A DNA stretch of 59,329 bases from an uncultured Lachnospiraceae bacterium (GCA_902778245.1 CACYXH010000002.1:1-59329); one strand, 5' to 3'; positions 15,776 through 24,507 are shown, numbered from the stretch's first letter. Translations and numbers: made by a program. Notes: generated by a model from the sequence alone, not told the origin.

Positions 15776-17251
15776 ATGAGAATAGGATTTGATAACGATA
15801 AATATTTAAAAATTCAATCAGAACATATTAAGGAACGAATCGGACAGTTCGGAGACAAACTGTATCTGGAGTTTGGCGGAAAACTGTTTGATGATTATCA
15901 CGCCTCCCGCGTGCTGCCGGGATTTCTGCCGGACAGTAAGCTGAAAATGCTGATGCAGCTATCCAATATGGCAGAGATCGTGATCGTTATCAGCGCTGCC
16001 GATATTGAAAAAAATAAGGTGCGCGGAGATTTGGGTATCACTTATGACGTGGATGTACTGCGCCTGATCGCGGAATTTGAGGAAAGAGGTCTTTTTGTGG
16101 GCAGCATCGTCATTACTCATTACGCAGGGCAGAGCGGTGCAAAGCAGTTTAAGGAAAAACTGGAGAAAAAGGGCATCCGGGTATATCTGCACTATATCAT
16201 TGAGGGTTATCCTGCCAATATTCCATTGATCGTCAGCGAAGACGGGTTTGGCAAAAACGATTATATTGAGACGCAGCGCCCCCTGGTGGTTATCACTGCT
16301 CCGGGGCCTGGAAGCGGAAAGATGGCGACCTGCCTCTCCCAGCTGTATCATGACAATGTGAGAGGGATCAAGGCCGGATATGCAAAATTTGAGACTTTCC
16401 CCATCTGGAATATTCCGTTGAAGCATCCGGTGAATCTGGCTTATGAAGCAGCTACCGCAGATTTGAACGATGTAAACATGATCGACCCCTTTCATCTGGA
16501 GGCTTACGGAGAAACTACCGTTAATTATAATCGGGATATTGAAATCTTCCCGGTACTATCCGCTATTTTTGAGGGCATTTACGGAGAATGCCGCTACAAA
16601 TCTCCAACGGATATGGGGGTAAATATGGCGGGAAATTGCATCATTGATGATGACGCCTGCTGCCAGGCATCAAAAATGGAGATCATCCGCCGGTATTATC
16701 AGACGGTGAATAAAGTGGTGAAAGAAGAAGCTTCGGAAAACGAAGTATATAAAATAGAACTTCTCATGAAGCAGGCTAAGATCACCACGGATGACCGTAA
16801 GGTGACGCTGGCGGCCAAGAGGAGAGCGCAGGATCACGGAATGGCAGCGGCAGCGATCGAGTTGGAAGACGGTACGATCATAACCTCCAAAACGTCGGAC
16901 TTTCTTGGAGCGTCGGCAGCATTGCTGATGAATGCCTTAAAGTATCTGGCGGGTGTGGATCATGAAGTAAAGCTGATCAAACCGGAAGCGATCGTCCCGA
17001 TCCAGGATCTGAAAGTCCGTTTCCTCGGAGGGCGTAATCCGAGACTTCACACGGACGAGGTGCTGATCGCACTGACACTGGCTTCCTGTACCGATGAAAA
17101 TGCCAAAAAAGCTTTGGAGCAGCTGCCAAAACTGAAGGGCTGCCAGGTACATACTACCGTAATGCTGTCTGAGGTGGATATAAAGATTTTCAAAAAACTG
17201 GGAGTCGATCTCACCAGCGAGCCGGTTCAGACGGTGAAAAAGTGGTATTGA
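15776..17251 (+). CDS. DUF1846 (UPF0371) family protein
   Basis: A 491-residue protein of the conserved DUF1846 family, recognised from the N-terminus MRIGFDNDKYLKIQSEHI and the segments VITAPGPGSGKMATCLSQLYHD and DMGVNMAG. Length fits the family (about 490-505). A nucleotide or cofactor-binding enzyme is suggested by the glycine-rich GPGSGKM motif near residue 180, but the biochemical function is not established to my knowledge. The ribosome binding site is weak. A perfect bidirectional hairpin ends the transcript at 17265-17304. Confidence 0.88.
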   Translation: MRIGFDNDKYLKIQSEHIKERIGQFGDKLYLEFGGKLFDDYHASRVLPGFLPDSKLKMLMQLSNMAEIVIVISAADIEKNKVRGDLGITYDVDVLRLIAEFEERGLFVGSIVITHYAGQSGAKQFKEKLEKKGIRVYLHYIIEGYPANIPLIVSEDGFGKNDYIETQRPLVVITAPGPGSGKMATCLSQLYHDNVRGIKAGYAKFETFPIWNIPLKHPVNLAYEAATADLNDVNMIDPFHLEAYGETTVNYNRDIEIFPVLSAIFEGIYGECRYKSPTDMGVNMAGNCIIDDDACCQASKMEIIRRYYQTVNKVVKEEASENEVYKIELLMKQAKITTDDRKVTLAAKRRAQDHGMAAAAIELEDGTIITSKTSDFLGASAALLMNALKYLAGVDHEVKLIKPEAIVPIQDLKVRFLGGRNPRLHTDEVLIALTLASCTDENAKKALEQLPKLKGCQVHTTVMLSEVDIKIFKKLGVDLTSEPVQTVKKWY

Positions 17252-17264
17252 AAGAGATAGATAA

Positions 17265-17304
17265 AAAAGAGTTTTCGATTTCTTAACAAATCGAAAACTC
17301 TTTT
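17265..17304. terminator. Bidirectional terminator between DUF1846 and tRNA-Pro
   Basis: Perfect 17-bp arms (17265-17281 and 17288-17304, core GAGTTTTCGATTT) around CTTAAC, with A and T tracts on both sides, serving both convergent transcripts. Confidence 0.9.
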
Positions 17305-17309
17305 AAAAA

Positions 17310-17383
17310 TCGGGGCAACAGGATTTGAACCTGCGACCTCGCGGCCCCCAGCCGCGCGCGCTACCAAGCTACGCCATACCCCG
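17310..17383 (-). tRNA. tRNA-Pro (GGG anticodon)
   Basis: A 74-base cloverleaf on the minus strand: acceptor CGGGGTA/TGCCCCG, anticodon stem CGCGG/CCGCG with loop CTGGGGG (anticodon GGG), T arm GCAGG-TTCAAAT-CCTGT. Confidence 0.92.
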
Positions 17384-17398
17384 GTTACAACAAATAGT

Positions 17399-17427
17399 AT
17401 TTTAACAGTAATTGAGAAAAAAATCAA
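17399..17427 (-). promoter_or_regulatory. tRNA-Pro promoter
   Basis: On the minus strand TTGATT (17422-17427) and TAAAAT (17399-17404) with a 17-base spacer, ending about 15 bases before the tRNA. Confidence 0.55.
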
Positions 17428-17487
17428 CTATAAATTTTAAATTTATAGAACATGCGTCACATAACGCGCAGGCTTTTTCATCGGATA

Positions 17488-17516
17488 TTGACAAAGAATA
17501 TTCTCAATAATATAAT
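17488..17516 (+). promoter_or_regulatory. Promoter of the transsulfuration operon
   Basis: TTGACA at 17488-17493 and TATAAT at 17511-17516, 17-base spacer: full vegetative consensus. No S-box or T-box is seen in the 55-base leader. Confidence 0.85.
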
Positions 17517-17576
17517 GCTTATTAGATTTATAGGAATGATATGCAAAATATGAAAACGAAATGACGGAGGGAAATC

Positions 17577-18722
17577 ATGGGATACGGAATAGAAACAAGA
17601 TGTATTCACGGCGAAAAAAATGAGGTTATGGAACATTCCTATGGGGCGGTCAGCATCCCGATCTATCAGACCGCGACGTTTGCCCATCCGGGAATCGGAG
17701 AAACCACAGGACATAATTATACCAGGGAGAGCAATCCTACCAGGGAGGAACTGGAAAAAACAATATCATCCCTGGAGGGAGCTTTCGATACGGTAGCCTG
17801 CTCCACTGGTATGGCGGCTATATCGCTGTGTCTGGAAGTGTTTGATTCAGGGGCGCACATTGTATGTACTGACGATCTGTACGGCGGTTCCGTCCGTATC
17901 TTCGGAGTGATCGGGGAGCGCAGAGGACTTCAATTCTCTTATGTGGACACTTCTGATGCGGCGCAGGTGGAAGAAGCCATCAAAGAAAACACGGAAGCAT
18001 TGTATATCGAGACTCCAAGTAACCCTACGATGAAGGTGACCGATCTTAGCGCCATGAAGGAACTGGCGCAAAAACACGGATTATTGCTGATCGTAGATAA
18101 CACATTTTTATCCCCCTATCTTCAGAACCCGCTGGAATTGGGAGCAGATATTGTGGTACACAGCGGAACAAAGTTTCTGGGAGGTCATAACGATACGCTG
18201 GCGGGATTTTTATCTACCAGCCGTCAGGACATCGCAGAGAGGGTCAGAGCCCTCTACAAGACGGTAGGAAGCTGCCTGTCACCCTTTGACAGCTTTCTGA
18301 TACTGCGCGGTCTGAAAACACTGGCGGTGCGGGTGGAGAGACAGCAGAGTAATGCGGGAAAACTGGCGTCATGGCTGAAACAGCATCCAAAGGTTAAACA
18401 GGTTTATTATGTCGGACTTCCGGAACATCCGGGCTTTGAGGTAAATTGCAAGCAGTCGAGAGGGGCAGGCAGTATGCTCTCTTTTCGGGTGGATGCGGAA
18501 GAGACAGCCAGAGGTGTGCTGGAGCGTGTGAAACTGATCAGTTACGCAGAGAGCCTTGGAGGAGTAGAGTCTCTTATCACCTATCCAATGCTGCAGACCC
18601 ATGGGGACGTGCCGGTGGAGATCAGGGAAAAACTGGGAATTACGGAAACATTTCTTCGTCTTTCTGTTGGAATAGAAAATGTGGAGGATCTGATCGCGGA
18701 TCTGGAACAGGCGCTTGGATAA
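17577..18722 (+). CDS. Cystathionine gamma-synthase/lyase-type PLP enzyme
   Basis: A 381-residue Cys/Met-metabolism PLP enzyme. Features include YTRESNPTR near residue 50, the PLP-phosphate site STGMAAIS near 81, VDNTFLSPYLQNP near 173 and the PLP-lysine motif HSGTKFLGGH near 200. This family covers cystathionine gamma-synthase, O-acetylhomoserine sulfhydrylase, cystathionine gamma-lyase and methionine gamma-lyase; sequence alone does not decide. The next gene encodes a PatB/MalY-type C-S beta-lyase, which favours forward transsulfuration, cysteine to homocysteine. Ribosome binding site GGAGGG. Confidence 0.87.
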   Translation: MGYGIETRCIHGEKNEVMEHSYGAVSIPIYQTATFAHPGIGETTGHNYTRESNPTREELEKTISSLEGAFDTVACSTGMAAISLCLEVFDSGAHIVCTDDLYGGSVRIFGVIGERRGLQFSYVDTSDAAQVEEAIKENTEALYIETPSNPTMKVTDLSAMKELAQKHGLLLIVDNTFLSPYLQNPLELGADIVVHSGTKFLGGHNDTLAGFLSTSRQDIAERVRALYKTVGSCLSPFDSFLILRGLKTLAVRVERQQSNAGKLASWLKQHPKVKQVYYVGLPEHPGFEVNCKQSRGAGSMLSFRVDAEETARGVLERVKLISYAESLGGVESLITYPMLQTHGDVPVEIREKLGITETFLRLSVGIENVEDLIADLEQALG

Positions 18723-18752
18723 AACGGTTTTGAGTGTAGTTAGGAGAAGACC

Positions 18753-19931
18753 ATGAAGTTTGATTTTGACAGGATAATTGAGAGAAGAGGTACCAATAGC
18801 CTGAAATATGATTTCGCCAGGGAACGGGGAAAAAGAGAAGACGTATTGCCGCTGTGGGTGGCAGATATGGATTTTCAGACAGCCCCGCCGATACTGGAAC
18901 GGTTGGAAGAAGTGGTGCATCACGGGATTTTTGGATATAGTGAGGCAAAAGAAGATTACTTTCGTGCGCTAGCCGGATGGTATCAGAATCATTTTGACTG
19001 GGAAGTTAAAAGAAGCTGGCTTTTAAAGACACCGGGAGTAGTGTTTGCCATCGCAATGGCAATTCGGGCGTTTACTGAGGAAGGGGATGCCGTTCTTTTG
19101 CAGCAACCGGTATATTATCCTTTCAGTGAGACGATTTTGGATAATCACAGAAAGCTGGTAAACAACCCTCTGAAACTTGAGAATGGGCACTATGAAATTG
19201 ATTTTAATGATTTTGAAAGAAAGATCGCAGAGAATCACGTGAAACTGTTTCTGCTCTGCAGTCCCCACAATCCGGTGGGACGGGTCTGGAAAGAATGGGA
19301 ATTGCGAAAACTTGGAGAAATTTGCCTCAGATATGGCGTGCTGGTGGTCAGCGATGAGATACATGCTGATTTTACCTACGGAAATAACAAACATCTGGTG
19401 TTTGCCTCACTCTCTCCGGAAATTGCGGACATTACGATTACATGTACAGCGCCCAGCAAGACCTTTAATCTTGCCGGTTTGCAGACTTCCAATATCTTCA
19501 TTTCAAACCGGGAAAGAAAGCACAAATTCAAAGCCCAGATTGCCGCTGCCGGTTACAGTCAGCTCAATACGATGGGACTGGCAGCGTGTCAGGCAGCATA
19601 TGAGGGCGGCGAGGAATGGCTGGAGCAACTGAAAGTGTATCTGAAGGGGAATCTGGATTTTACCCGTGAGTTTTTAAAAGCGCGGCTGCCTGAGATAAAA
19701 CTCATTGAACCGGAAGGAACCTATCTGATCTGGCTGGATTTTAGAACGCTGGGACTGACGGAAGAAGAACTGGATGATCTGATCGTGAATCGGGCCAGGC
19801 TGTGGCTGGATTCCGGGGCAATCTTCGGAAAAGACGGGGAAGGTTTTGAACGTATTAATATTGCCTGCCCCAGGGCTACTCTGGAACGTGCATTGACACA
19901 ATTAGAACTTGCGATAAAGGAAAAGGAGTGA
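18753..19931 (+). CDS. PatB/MalY-family cystathionine beta-lyase-like aminotransferase
   Basis: A 392-residue fold-type I PLP enzyme of the MalY/PatB group. The N-terminus FDRIIERRGTNSLKYD, LWVADMDFQTAPPI near 31-44, CSPHNPVGRVW near 170, SDEIHADFTY near 200 and the PLP-lysine site SKTFNLAGLQTSN near 235 are all present. Members cleave cystathionine or cysteine to homocysteine or sulfide, pyruvate and ammonia. It lies 30 bases after the gamma-synthase-type gene with a TTAGGAG site, so the pair can make homocysteine from an activated homoserine and cysteine. Confidence 0.88.
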   Translation: MKFDFDRIIERRGTNSLKYDFARERGKREDVLPLWVADMDFQTAPPILERLEEVVHHGIFGYSEAKEDYFRALAGWYQNHFDWEVKRSWLLKTPGVVFAIAMAIRAFTEEGDAVLLQQPVYYPFSETILDNHRKLVNNPLKLENGHYEIDFNDFERKIAENHVKLFLLCSPHNPVGRVWKEWELRKLGEICLRYGVLVVSDEIHADFTYGNNKHLVFASLSPEIADITITCTAPSKTFNLAGLQTSNIFISNRERKHKFKAQIAAAGYSQLNTMGLAACQAAYEGGEEWLEQLKVYLKGNLDFTREFLKARLPEIKLIEPEGTYLIWLDFRTLGLTEEELDDLIVNRARLWLDSGAIFGKDGEGFERINIACPRATLERALTQLELAIKEKE

Positions 19932-19978
19932 TAGAATAGGATTCGTGATTTTGTTTATCGTCTGGAGTGAAGATACAT

Positions 19979-20599
19979 ATGAAGAATCCTTTGCACTATC
20001 AGTTGTCGGAGTGTGACTGCGGACCGACAGCGTTGCTTAATGGGTTGAGTTACCTGTTTCAAAGAGAAGAGATACCGCCTGAGGTGATTCGTAATGTGAT
20101 GCTGTATTGCCTGGACTGCTATAATGACGAGGGAATACCCTGTAAGAGCGGAACTTCTATGGCGGCAATGATGTTTTTGAGCAACTGGCTGAACGGTTTT
20201 TGCAAGACCGGACGGCTGCCTGTTTCCAGCCAGTATCTATCTGGCAGAAGTGTCTATATCGGGCCGGAAAGTTATATCAATGATGCATTGATGCGAGGCG
20301 GCGTGGCGGTGGTGCGTTTGTTTTACGAGGAAGCTCATTATGTCGTGCTTACAGGTATTGAAAAAGACGGAATCAGGATGTTTGACCCCTATTACGAGGA
20401 AGAACCCTTTAAAGAAGAGGGCGTACAGTTGGTATTAGACCAGCCTTTTTCCCATAATCGCATTGTGCCGGCTTGCTATTTTAATCAGGAGTCTCTGGAA
20501 CTGTACGCATTTGGCCCTTATGAAATGAGGGAGGCAGTGCTGTTGTTCAACAATGAGACGATGATAACGCCGGAGAAATCCATCGAGTATTTTATATAA
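19979..20599 (+). CDS. C39-like cysteine peptidase family protein, cytosolic
   Basis: A 206-residue protein without signal peptide or membrane segment. It resembles the papain-like peptidase C39 fold: Gln8 and Cys14 (Q-x5-C in the QLSECDCGPTA motif), His120 (EEAHYVVLTG) and Asp136 (RMFDPYY) form a plausible oxyanion and triad set. C39 domains usually sit on bacteriocin ABC exporters; this one is free-standing. The start at 19979 follows GGAG at suitable spacing; a GTG at 19967 overlaps that site. It lies 47 bases after the C-S lyase gene and may share its transcript. Substrate is unknown. Confidence 0.65.
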   Translation: MKNPLHYQLSECDCGPTALLNGLSYLFQREEIPPEVIRNVMLYCLDCYNDEGIPCKSGTSMAAMMFLSNWLNGFCKTGRLPVSSQYLSGRSVYIGPESYINDALMRGGVAVVRLFYEEAHYVVLTGIEKDGIRMFDPYYEEEPFKEEGVQLVLDQPFSHNRIVPACYFNQESLELYAFGPYEMREAVLLFNNETMITPEKSIEYFI

Positions 20600-20630
20600 A
20601 AGTGCATAGATTGCGGAATATATCAGGAAG

Positions 20631-20676
20631 GCTGTCGCATTAAGTGACTTTAAACGTTCTTAATGCGGCAGCTTTG
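20631..20676 (+). terminator. Stem-loop terminator
   Basis: GCTGTCGCATTAAG at 20631-20644 pairs with CTTAATGCGGCAGC at 20659-20672 (one G-T pair), followed by TTTGT. It ends the transsulfuration transcript and belongs to the recurrent GCTGYCGCA type. Confidence 0.75.
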
Positions 20677-20728
20677 TGATAAATGTGTTTTCTATGGGTA
20701 ATACTATATAGGAATGGGAGGAAGATGC

Positions 20729-21292
20729 ATGAAAACAAGAGATTTATTATTAGTGATCGATCTGCAGAATGTCTACCTGCCCGGGGAAGAATGGGCTTGC
20801 CCGTCTATGCCGGAGGCAGTGAAGAATATTGCGAAGATTATTGATGCAGGTGTTGCGGAAAAGACGATTTTTACCCGTTTTGTATCTTCCCCTACACCTG
20901 CGGGAACATGGAAACGCTATAATGAAGAAAATGCGAAGATCAATGGGGATGTATATCTGAATGATATGGCGGAAGGCATCAAATCATATCTGAATGCCGG
21001 TCCTGTGTACGATAAATCTACCTACTCATCGTTTCGGATCCCGGAACTTTTGGAGGAGTTAAAGTCGATGGACCGGGTATTGCTTACCGGTGTAGTGGCG
21101 GAATGCTGTGTGCTTGCAACCATGATGGAAGCCATTGACAATGGGATCCATGTGGTGTATCTGACGGATTGTGTGGCAGGGCAGTCTGACCAAAATGAGG
21201 AATGCATTCAAAAGATTGCGGAAAGTTTTTCCCCGGTTCACACAGAAGTGATGGATAGCGAAACCTATCTGCGACAGAGAAACACTGATTAA
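20729..21292 (+). CDS. Isochorismatase-family cysteine hydrolase
   Basis: A 187-residue alpha/beta hydrolase of the isochorismatase/nicotinamidase superfamily. The catalytic triad is visible as Asp11 (VIDLQNVY), Lys96 (YDKSTYSSF) and Cys127 (GVVAECCV). Members hydrolyse nicotinamide, N-carbamoyl compounds, isochorismate or related amides; the sequence does not decide between them. The ATG at 20729 follows GGGAGGA by seven bases, so it is preferred to 20714. The next gene, tcdA, starts 15 bases downstream and is probably cotranscribed. Confidence 0.82.
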   Translation: MKTRDLLLVIDLQNVYLPGEEWACPSMPEAVKNIAKIIDAGVAEKTIFTRFVSSPTPAGTWKRYNEENAKINGDVYLNDMAEGIKSYLNAGPVYDKSTYSSFRIPELLEELKSMDRVLLTGVVAECCVLATMMEAIDNGIHVVYLTDCVAGQSDQNEECIQKIAESFSPVHTEVMDSETYLRQRNTD

Positions 21293-21307
21293 AGGAAGAG
21301 GATAAGT

Positions 21308-22069
21308 ATGCTGAATCAGTTTTCAAGGACTGAATTATTGCTTGGTAAAGAGAATATGGAGCGGCTGCAGAATGCCAGGGTTGCGGTTTTCGGCATCGGC
21401 GGCGTTGGGGGATACACGGTGGAAGCGTTGGCCAGAAGCGGTGTGGGAACTCTGGATATCATTGATGATGATAAAGTCTGCCTGACCAATATTAACCGTC
21501 AGATACTGGCTACCAGAAAGACTGTTGGGAAGTATAAAGTAGATGTGGCCGAGGAGCGTATACTGGATATCAATCCCAAAGCGGTGGTACATAAATATAG
21601 GACGTTTTATATGCCGGACACGGCAGATCAGTTTCATTTTGAAGAATATGATTATGTGGTGGACGCCATTGATACGGTGACCGGAAAGCTGGAATTAGTG
21701 CAGCAGGCAAGAGAGACGAATACGCCGATCATCAGTTCCATGGGTGCTGGAAATAAGATGGATCCTACCGCGTTTCGGGTAGCGGATATCTATCAGACCT
21801 CGGTGTGTCCGCTGGCAAAAGTGATGCGAAGGGAATTGAAAAAGCGTGGAATAGAGAAATTGAAAGTTGTCTATTCAGAGGAAAAACCCATTGTACCTGT
21901 GGAGGATATGGCAATCAGCTGCAGGGCGCATTGTATCTGTCCGCCTGGAACGGTGCGGAAATGTACGCAGCGTCGTCAGATTCCGGGAAGCAACGCCTTT
22001 GTTCCTTCTGTGGTAGGACTTATTATTGCAGGAGAAGTGATAAAGGATATGACAGGGTACAAAGCATGA
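21308..22069 (+). CDS. tcdA: tRNA threonylcarbamoyladenosine dehydratase
   Basis: A 253-residue E1-like/ThiF-fold protein with the ATP-binding motif VFGIGGVGGYTVEALARSG near residue 30, DDDKVCLTNINRQ near 57 and a C-terminal SCRAHCICPPGT region. TcdA converts t6A37 of ANN-decoding tRNAs to its cyclic form using ATP. Length and order fit TcdA rather than MoeB or ThiF, and no thiamine or molybdopterin genes are nearby. Its stop overlaps the ATG of the rhodanese-TtcA gene (ATGA), indicating translational coupling of two tRNA-modification enzymes. Confidence 0.88.
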   Translation: MLNQFSRTELLLGKENMERLQNARVAVFGIGGVGGYTVEALARSGVGTLDIIDDDKVCLTNINRQILATRKTVGKYKVDVAEERILDINPKAVVHKYRTFYMPDTADQFHFEEYDYVVDAIDTVTGKLELVQQARETNTPIISSMGAGNKMDPTAFRVADIYQTSVCPLAKVMRRELKKRGIEKLKVVYSEEKPIVPVEDMAISCRAHCICPPGTVRKCTQRRQIPGSNAFVPSVVGLIIAGEVIKDMTGYKA

Positions 22070-23229
22070 GAACGATTACGGTAGAAGAACTGGAAAAACA
22101 AAAGAAAGAAGAATGTCTGATTGTGGATATACGGTCGGAAGATGCCTTCGCCCGAGGGAGTTTTCCACAGGCGATAAATTTACCTCAGGAAGAGTTTCAG
22201 GAACATTTTACACAAGCAGCATCAAGACTGAGTAAAGATAAGACCATATATATTCTTTGCCATACCGGTGCGAAGAGCGCTGATCTGACGGAAGAACTGG
22301 AAGAGCAGGGGTATGATGCGGTCAATGTCTTAGGTGGATATAACGCGTTTCTGCGTCTGCAGCTTAGCCGGTTGTTTCAGGAAGAGAATGATACTAAGGT
22401 TCGAACAGCAGAAATTGAAAGAAGCATTATTAAAAAATTCAGAAAACAGATCTGGTGTAGCTTTACAAGAGCGGTCCGGGAGTATCAATTGATTCAGGAG
22501 GGAGATAAGATAGCGGTATGTATCTCCGGGGGTAAAGATTCTATGTTGATGGCAAAGCTGATACAGGAATTGCAAAAACATGGGAAGTTTCCCTTTGAGG
22601 CGGTCTATCTGGTCATGAATCCGGGGTACAATCCGGATAACTGGCAGATCATTCAGGACAATGCAAAGCTGCTTGGCATACCGCTTACTGTATTTGAAAC
22701 AGATATTTTTAATGTTGTGGCGGAAATCGACCGAAATCCCTGTTATCTGTGCGCGCGTATGCGCAGAGGGTATCTTTATTCCCATGCGAAAGAGCTGGGA
22801 TGCAATAAAATCGCTCTTGGCCATCATTATGATGATGTGATCGAGACGATCCTGATGGGAATGCTCTACAGCGGCAAGATAGAGACTATGATGCCCAAAC
22901 TGCACAGCCAGAATTTTGAAGGAATGGAATTGATCCGGCCGCTCTATCTGATCAAAGAAGCGGATGTTAAGGCATGGCGGGATTATAATGATCTGCATTT
23001 TATTCAGTGTGCCTGCCGGTTCACCGAAAATTGCGCATCCTGCGGCGGCGCGAGGGGATCAAAGCGGGATGAGATGAAGGAACTGATCGCACAGTTTCGC
23101 GCGGTCAGCGATGTGATTGAGAACAATATATTCAACAGCGTGCGGAATATTAACCTGAGAACGGTGATCGGGTATCATAAGGACGGGGAAAGCTACCATT
23201 TTCTGGATGATTACGATGAGAGAAATTGA
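22066..23229 (+). CDS. Rhodanese-TtcA fusion (tRNA thiolation PP-loop ATPase)
   Basis: A 387-residue two-domain protein. Residues 1-100 are a rhodanese domain with the persulfide cysteine Cys65 (ILCHTGAKS). Residues about 120-387 are a TtcA-type PP-loop ATPase with SGGKDS at 154-159, the CYLC pair at 226-229 and further cysteines in the CACRFTENCASCGG region, which may hold an iron-sulfur cluster. TtcA makes 2-thiocytidine in tRNA; the fused rhodanese could deliver the sulfur directly. The ATG at 22066 overlaps the tcdA stop; the long upstream extension in this frame is inside tcdA and is not used. Confidence 0.82.
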   Translation: MRTITVEELEKQKKEECLIVDIRSEDAFARGSFPQAINLPQEEFQEHFTQAASRLSKDKTIYILCHTGAKSADLTEELEEQGYDAVNVLGGYNAFLRLQLSRLFQEENDTKVRTAEIERSIIKKFRKQIWCSFTRAVREYQLIQEGDKIAVCISGGKDSMLMAKLIQELQKHGKFPFEAVYLVMNPGYNPDNWQIIQDNAKLLGIPLTVFETDIFNVVAEIDRNPCYLCARMRRGYLYSHAKELGCNKIALGHHYDDVIETILMGMLYSGKIETMMPKLHSQNFEGMELIRPLYLIKEADVKAWRDYNDLHFIQCACRFTENCASCGGARGSKRDEMKELIAQFRAVSDVIENNIFNSVRNINLRTVIGYHKDGESYHFLDDYDERN

Positions 23230-23254
23230 CGCGGGAAATCCGGATAAAAGAAAA

Positions 23255-23325
23255 AGCAGATAACGGGAATCGAACCCGCCTCTCCAGCTTGGGAAGCTGG
23301 CGTTCTACCGATGAACTATATCTGC
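23255..23325 (-). tRNA. tRNA-Gly (CCC anticodon)
   Basis: A 71-base cloverleaf on the minus strand: acceptor GCAGATA/TATCTGC, anticodon stem CCAGC/GCTGG with loop TTCCCAA (anticodon CCC), T arm GCGGG-TTCGATT-CCCGT. Confidence 0.93.
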
Positions 23326-23334
23326 ATGTTTCTG

Positions 23335-23363
23335 ATTATACACCGGAGTGTTTTATTTGGCAA
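23335..23363 (-). promoter_or_regulatory. tRNA-Gly promoter
   Basis: On the minus strand TTGCCA (23358-23363) and TATAAT (23335-23340) with a 17-base spacer, about 10 bases before the tRNA. Confidence 0.75.
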
Positions 23364-23400
23364 GTGTTTTTTTGAGTGTGCCACACCAAGCATTTTATTA

Positions 23401-23533
23401 CATAAATATAGCTTTCTGAGGAACGCTCTCGCTGCCCGTCATGCGCAGTGGATACTAACCTGCCTGCTGCGCAATTAGCTTGCAGCCAGGAAGTACCAGC
23501 GAATGACGAGGCTCTCAGAAAGCTATATTTATG
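23401..23533. repeat. Large palindromic, MITE-like element
   Basis: Perfect 20-bp terminal inverted repeats at 23401-23420 and 23514-23533 (core ATATAGCTTTCTGAG) enclose about 93 bases with further inner pairs (CGTCAT/ATGACG, GCGCAG/CTGCGC). Weaker inverted similarity continues outward (GTGTG...AAGCAT against ATGCTT...GACAC). It could be a miniature inverted-repeat element or a structured RNA. No target duplication is evident. Confidence 0.6.
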
Positions 23534-23593
23534 CAAGATATGCTTTAAGTGCGACACGCTCAAAATCAAAACAGGAAAAGGGAGAATACGAGT

Positions 23594-24484
23594 ATGACGA
23601 GACAGGAATTTGAAACATTGACAGCGCAGGGAATTGTATATCTGGACGGAGCCACCGGCTCTAACCTGTATCTGGCGGGGATGCCTCATGGTATCTGCAC
23701 AGAGGCGTGGGTGTTAGAACATCCACAAGTGCTGGCGCAGCTGCAGAAGAAATATGTTGAGGCAGGTTCTCAGATTGTTTACGCGCCTACGTTTGGCGGT
23801 AATCGTTTCAGCTTAGAAGGACGGGGACTGGAGAATCAAATAGGGGATATGAATAAGCGCCTGGTGGAGATTTCCCAGAAGGCAGTGGGAGATCGGGCGC
23901 TGATCGCAGGTGATGTGGCGCCCACCGGCAAAATGCTGGAATCCAGAGGAGGGGACACCACGGTGGATGAACTGTTTGAAGTGTATCGGGAACAGATCAC
24001 CTATCTGTCGGAAGCAGGAGTAGATTTGCTTGTGGCTGAAACTATGATGTCTCTGGAAGAAGCCATGGTGGCTTTGGATGCCGCATCCACGGTGTGTGAT
24101 CTTCCGGTGATGTGCAGCCTCAGCTTTGAGGCGGATGGCAACGCTATTTTTGGCGGAAGCGCGGTGGAGGCAGTTGAGACCCTGCAGGCCATGGGAGCTG
24201 TGGCAGTGGGATTAAACTGCTCCGTAGGACCGGATCAGCTGGAGACCATCGTTCGAAATATGAAGGCTGTGGCGGAGGTTCCGGTGATCGCTAAGCCAAA
24301 TGCAGGGCTGCCCTTTATCGATGACCATGGGAATGCCACTTATAGTATGGGGCCGGAGGAATTTGCCAAGTACTTAAAAGTGCTGGTAGAGGCAGGAGCA
24401 TCCATTGTTGGCGGCTGCTGCGGAACAACGCCGGACTATATCAGGAAAGTAAAACTTGCCCTGGAGGGAAAGCTGATCGGGTAA
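23594..24484 (+). CDS. Homocysteine S-methyltransferase family protein
   Basis: A 296-residue stand-alone S-methyl-trans barrel like the N-terminal domain of MetH or MmuM. Visible are DGATGSNLYLAGM near residue 15, LNCSVGPDQL near 208 and the zinc-binding cysteine pair in IVGGCCGTTPDYI near 275. It methylates homocysteine, with the donor unclear: split MetH (with a separate pterin/cobalamin protein), S-methylmethionine or betaine are all used in the family. No partner cobalamin domain is encoded in the window. The ATG at 23594 is preceded by AAAGGGAGA; earlier in-frame starts lie in the palindrome flank. Confidence 0.85.
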   Translation: MTRQEFETLTAQGIVYLDGATGSNLYLAGMPHGICTEAWVLEHPQVLAQLQKKYVEAGSQIVYAPTFGGNRFSLEGRGLENQIGDMNKRLVEISQKAVGDRALIAGDVAPTGKMLESRGGDTTVDELFEVYREQITYLSEAGVDLLVAETMMSLEEAMVALDAASTVCDLPVMCSLSFEADGNAIFGGSAVEAVETLQAMGAVAVGLNCSVGPDQLETIVRNMKAVAEVPVIAKPNAGLPFIDDHGNATYSMGPEEFAKYLKVLVEAGASIVGGCCGTTPDYIRKVKLALEGKLIG

Positions 24485-24507
24485 GGCACAGTCCGGCAAA
24501 ATACCTC

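Noticed and set aside
21805-22065. Long N-terminal extension of the rhodanese-TtcA frame
   Set aside because: It overlaps tcdA in another frame and shows no domain; the ATG at 22066 with ATGA overlap is the better start.
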